This document shows positions 63,967 through 64,000 of a stretch of 64,000 nt of DNA, piece after piece. Under the pieces are notes generated by a model. It saw only the letters and a program-made list of their open reading frames with translations. It was not told the origin of the DNA and did no database searches. This DNA comes from Oleispira antarctica RB-8 (lineage in GTDB: Bacteria; Pseudomonadota; Gammaproteobacteria; Pseudomonadales; Oceanobacteraceae). Position 1 is the first letter of the stretch; each line of letters opens with the position of its first letter. The position numbers and the translations under genes are program-made. Location of the stretch: the NCBI GenBank assembly GCA_000967895.1, contig FO203512.1:1883350-1947349 (forward strand), in the 5' to 3' direction.

Positions 63967-64000
63967 ATTCTGACCTTACATTACAAATTAGTCTGGGTTC

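Overview
This 64 kb window looks like the chromosome of a low-to-moderate GC marine gammaproteobacterium. An Oceanospirillales-type host (Oleispira/Bermanella/Thalassolituus-like) is my best guess from gene content (tmm, aspS, rarD, recQ, nhaC, nnrS, an OleC/OleD-type cluster), but no rRNA or marker gene here proves it.

Region 1 (1-7530) is accessory DNA. It opens with the 3' part of a group II intron whose reverse transcriptase is frameshifted. Next come two compact two-gene defence modules. The first is a minimal CBASS operon: a Cap15-like membrane effector with two TM segments and a beta-domain, then a CD-NTase. The second is a Panoptes-type module: mCpol, a miniature Cas10-like cyclase, then a second 2TM-beta effector. 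A 70-72 bp attC-like site lies on each side of the mCpol module, and a 211-aa orphan gene follows. These genes are therefore best read as consecutive integron gene cassettes. An IS1182-family transposase remnant, a small membrane protein, an outer-membrane beta-barrel gene and two decayed attC-like palindromes complete the region. No integrase is visible. The arrangement suggests a CBASS guarded by an adjacent system that fires when a phage depletes cyclic nucleotides, with both modules carried as cassettes.

Region 2 (7531-19148) holds a stand-alone trimethylamine monooxygenase gene, an SMR efflux pump, a DUF3465 protein and a run of envelope-stress or ion-homeostasis genes: MscS, a YqjD/YqjE/YqjK-like trio, a CPA1 antiporter, a DUF748 protein, two AI-2E-family permeases and Pmp3.

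Region 3 (19149-27479) is a seven-gene minus-strand biosynthetic operon. In transcription order it encodes an OleC-like AMP ligase, a small membrane protein, an OleD-like reductase, a cytochrome P450, two KASIII-like proteins (one with Cys-His-Asn, one lacking His and Asn) and a NodU/CmcH-type carbamoyltransferase. It has no OleB. It may make a carbamoylated, oxidised beta-lactone or related acyl product; this is inference.

Region 4 (27879-64000) is mostly ordinary chromosome: MFS permease, FMN-riboswitch-controlled lumazine synthase, MarC, pseudouridine synthase, an FAD monooxygenase with an N-terminal DnaJ-like Cys-pair segment, MtfA, OxyR-site/katG/dps, RecQ, a patatin autotransporter, YvcK, a tailed HU protein, AspRS, a PTS EIIC-EAL fusion, NnrS, NhaC and an FKBP whose ribosome-binding site lies in a terminator-like hairpin.
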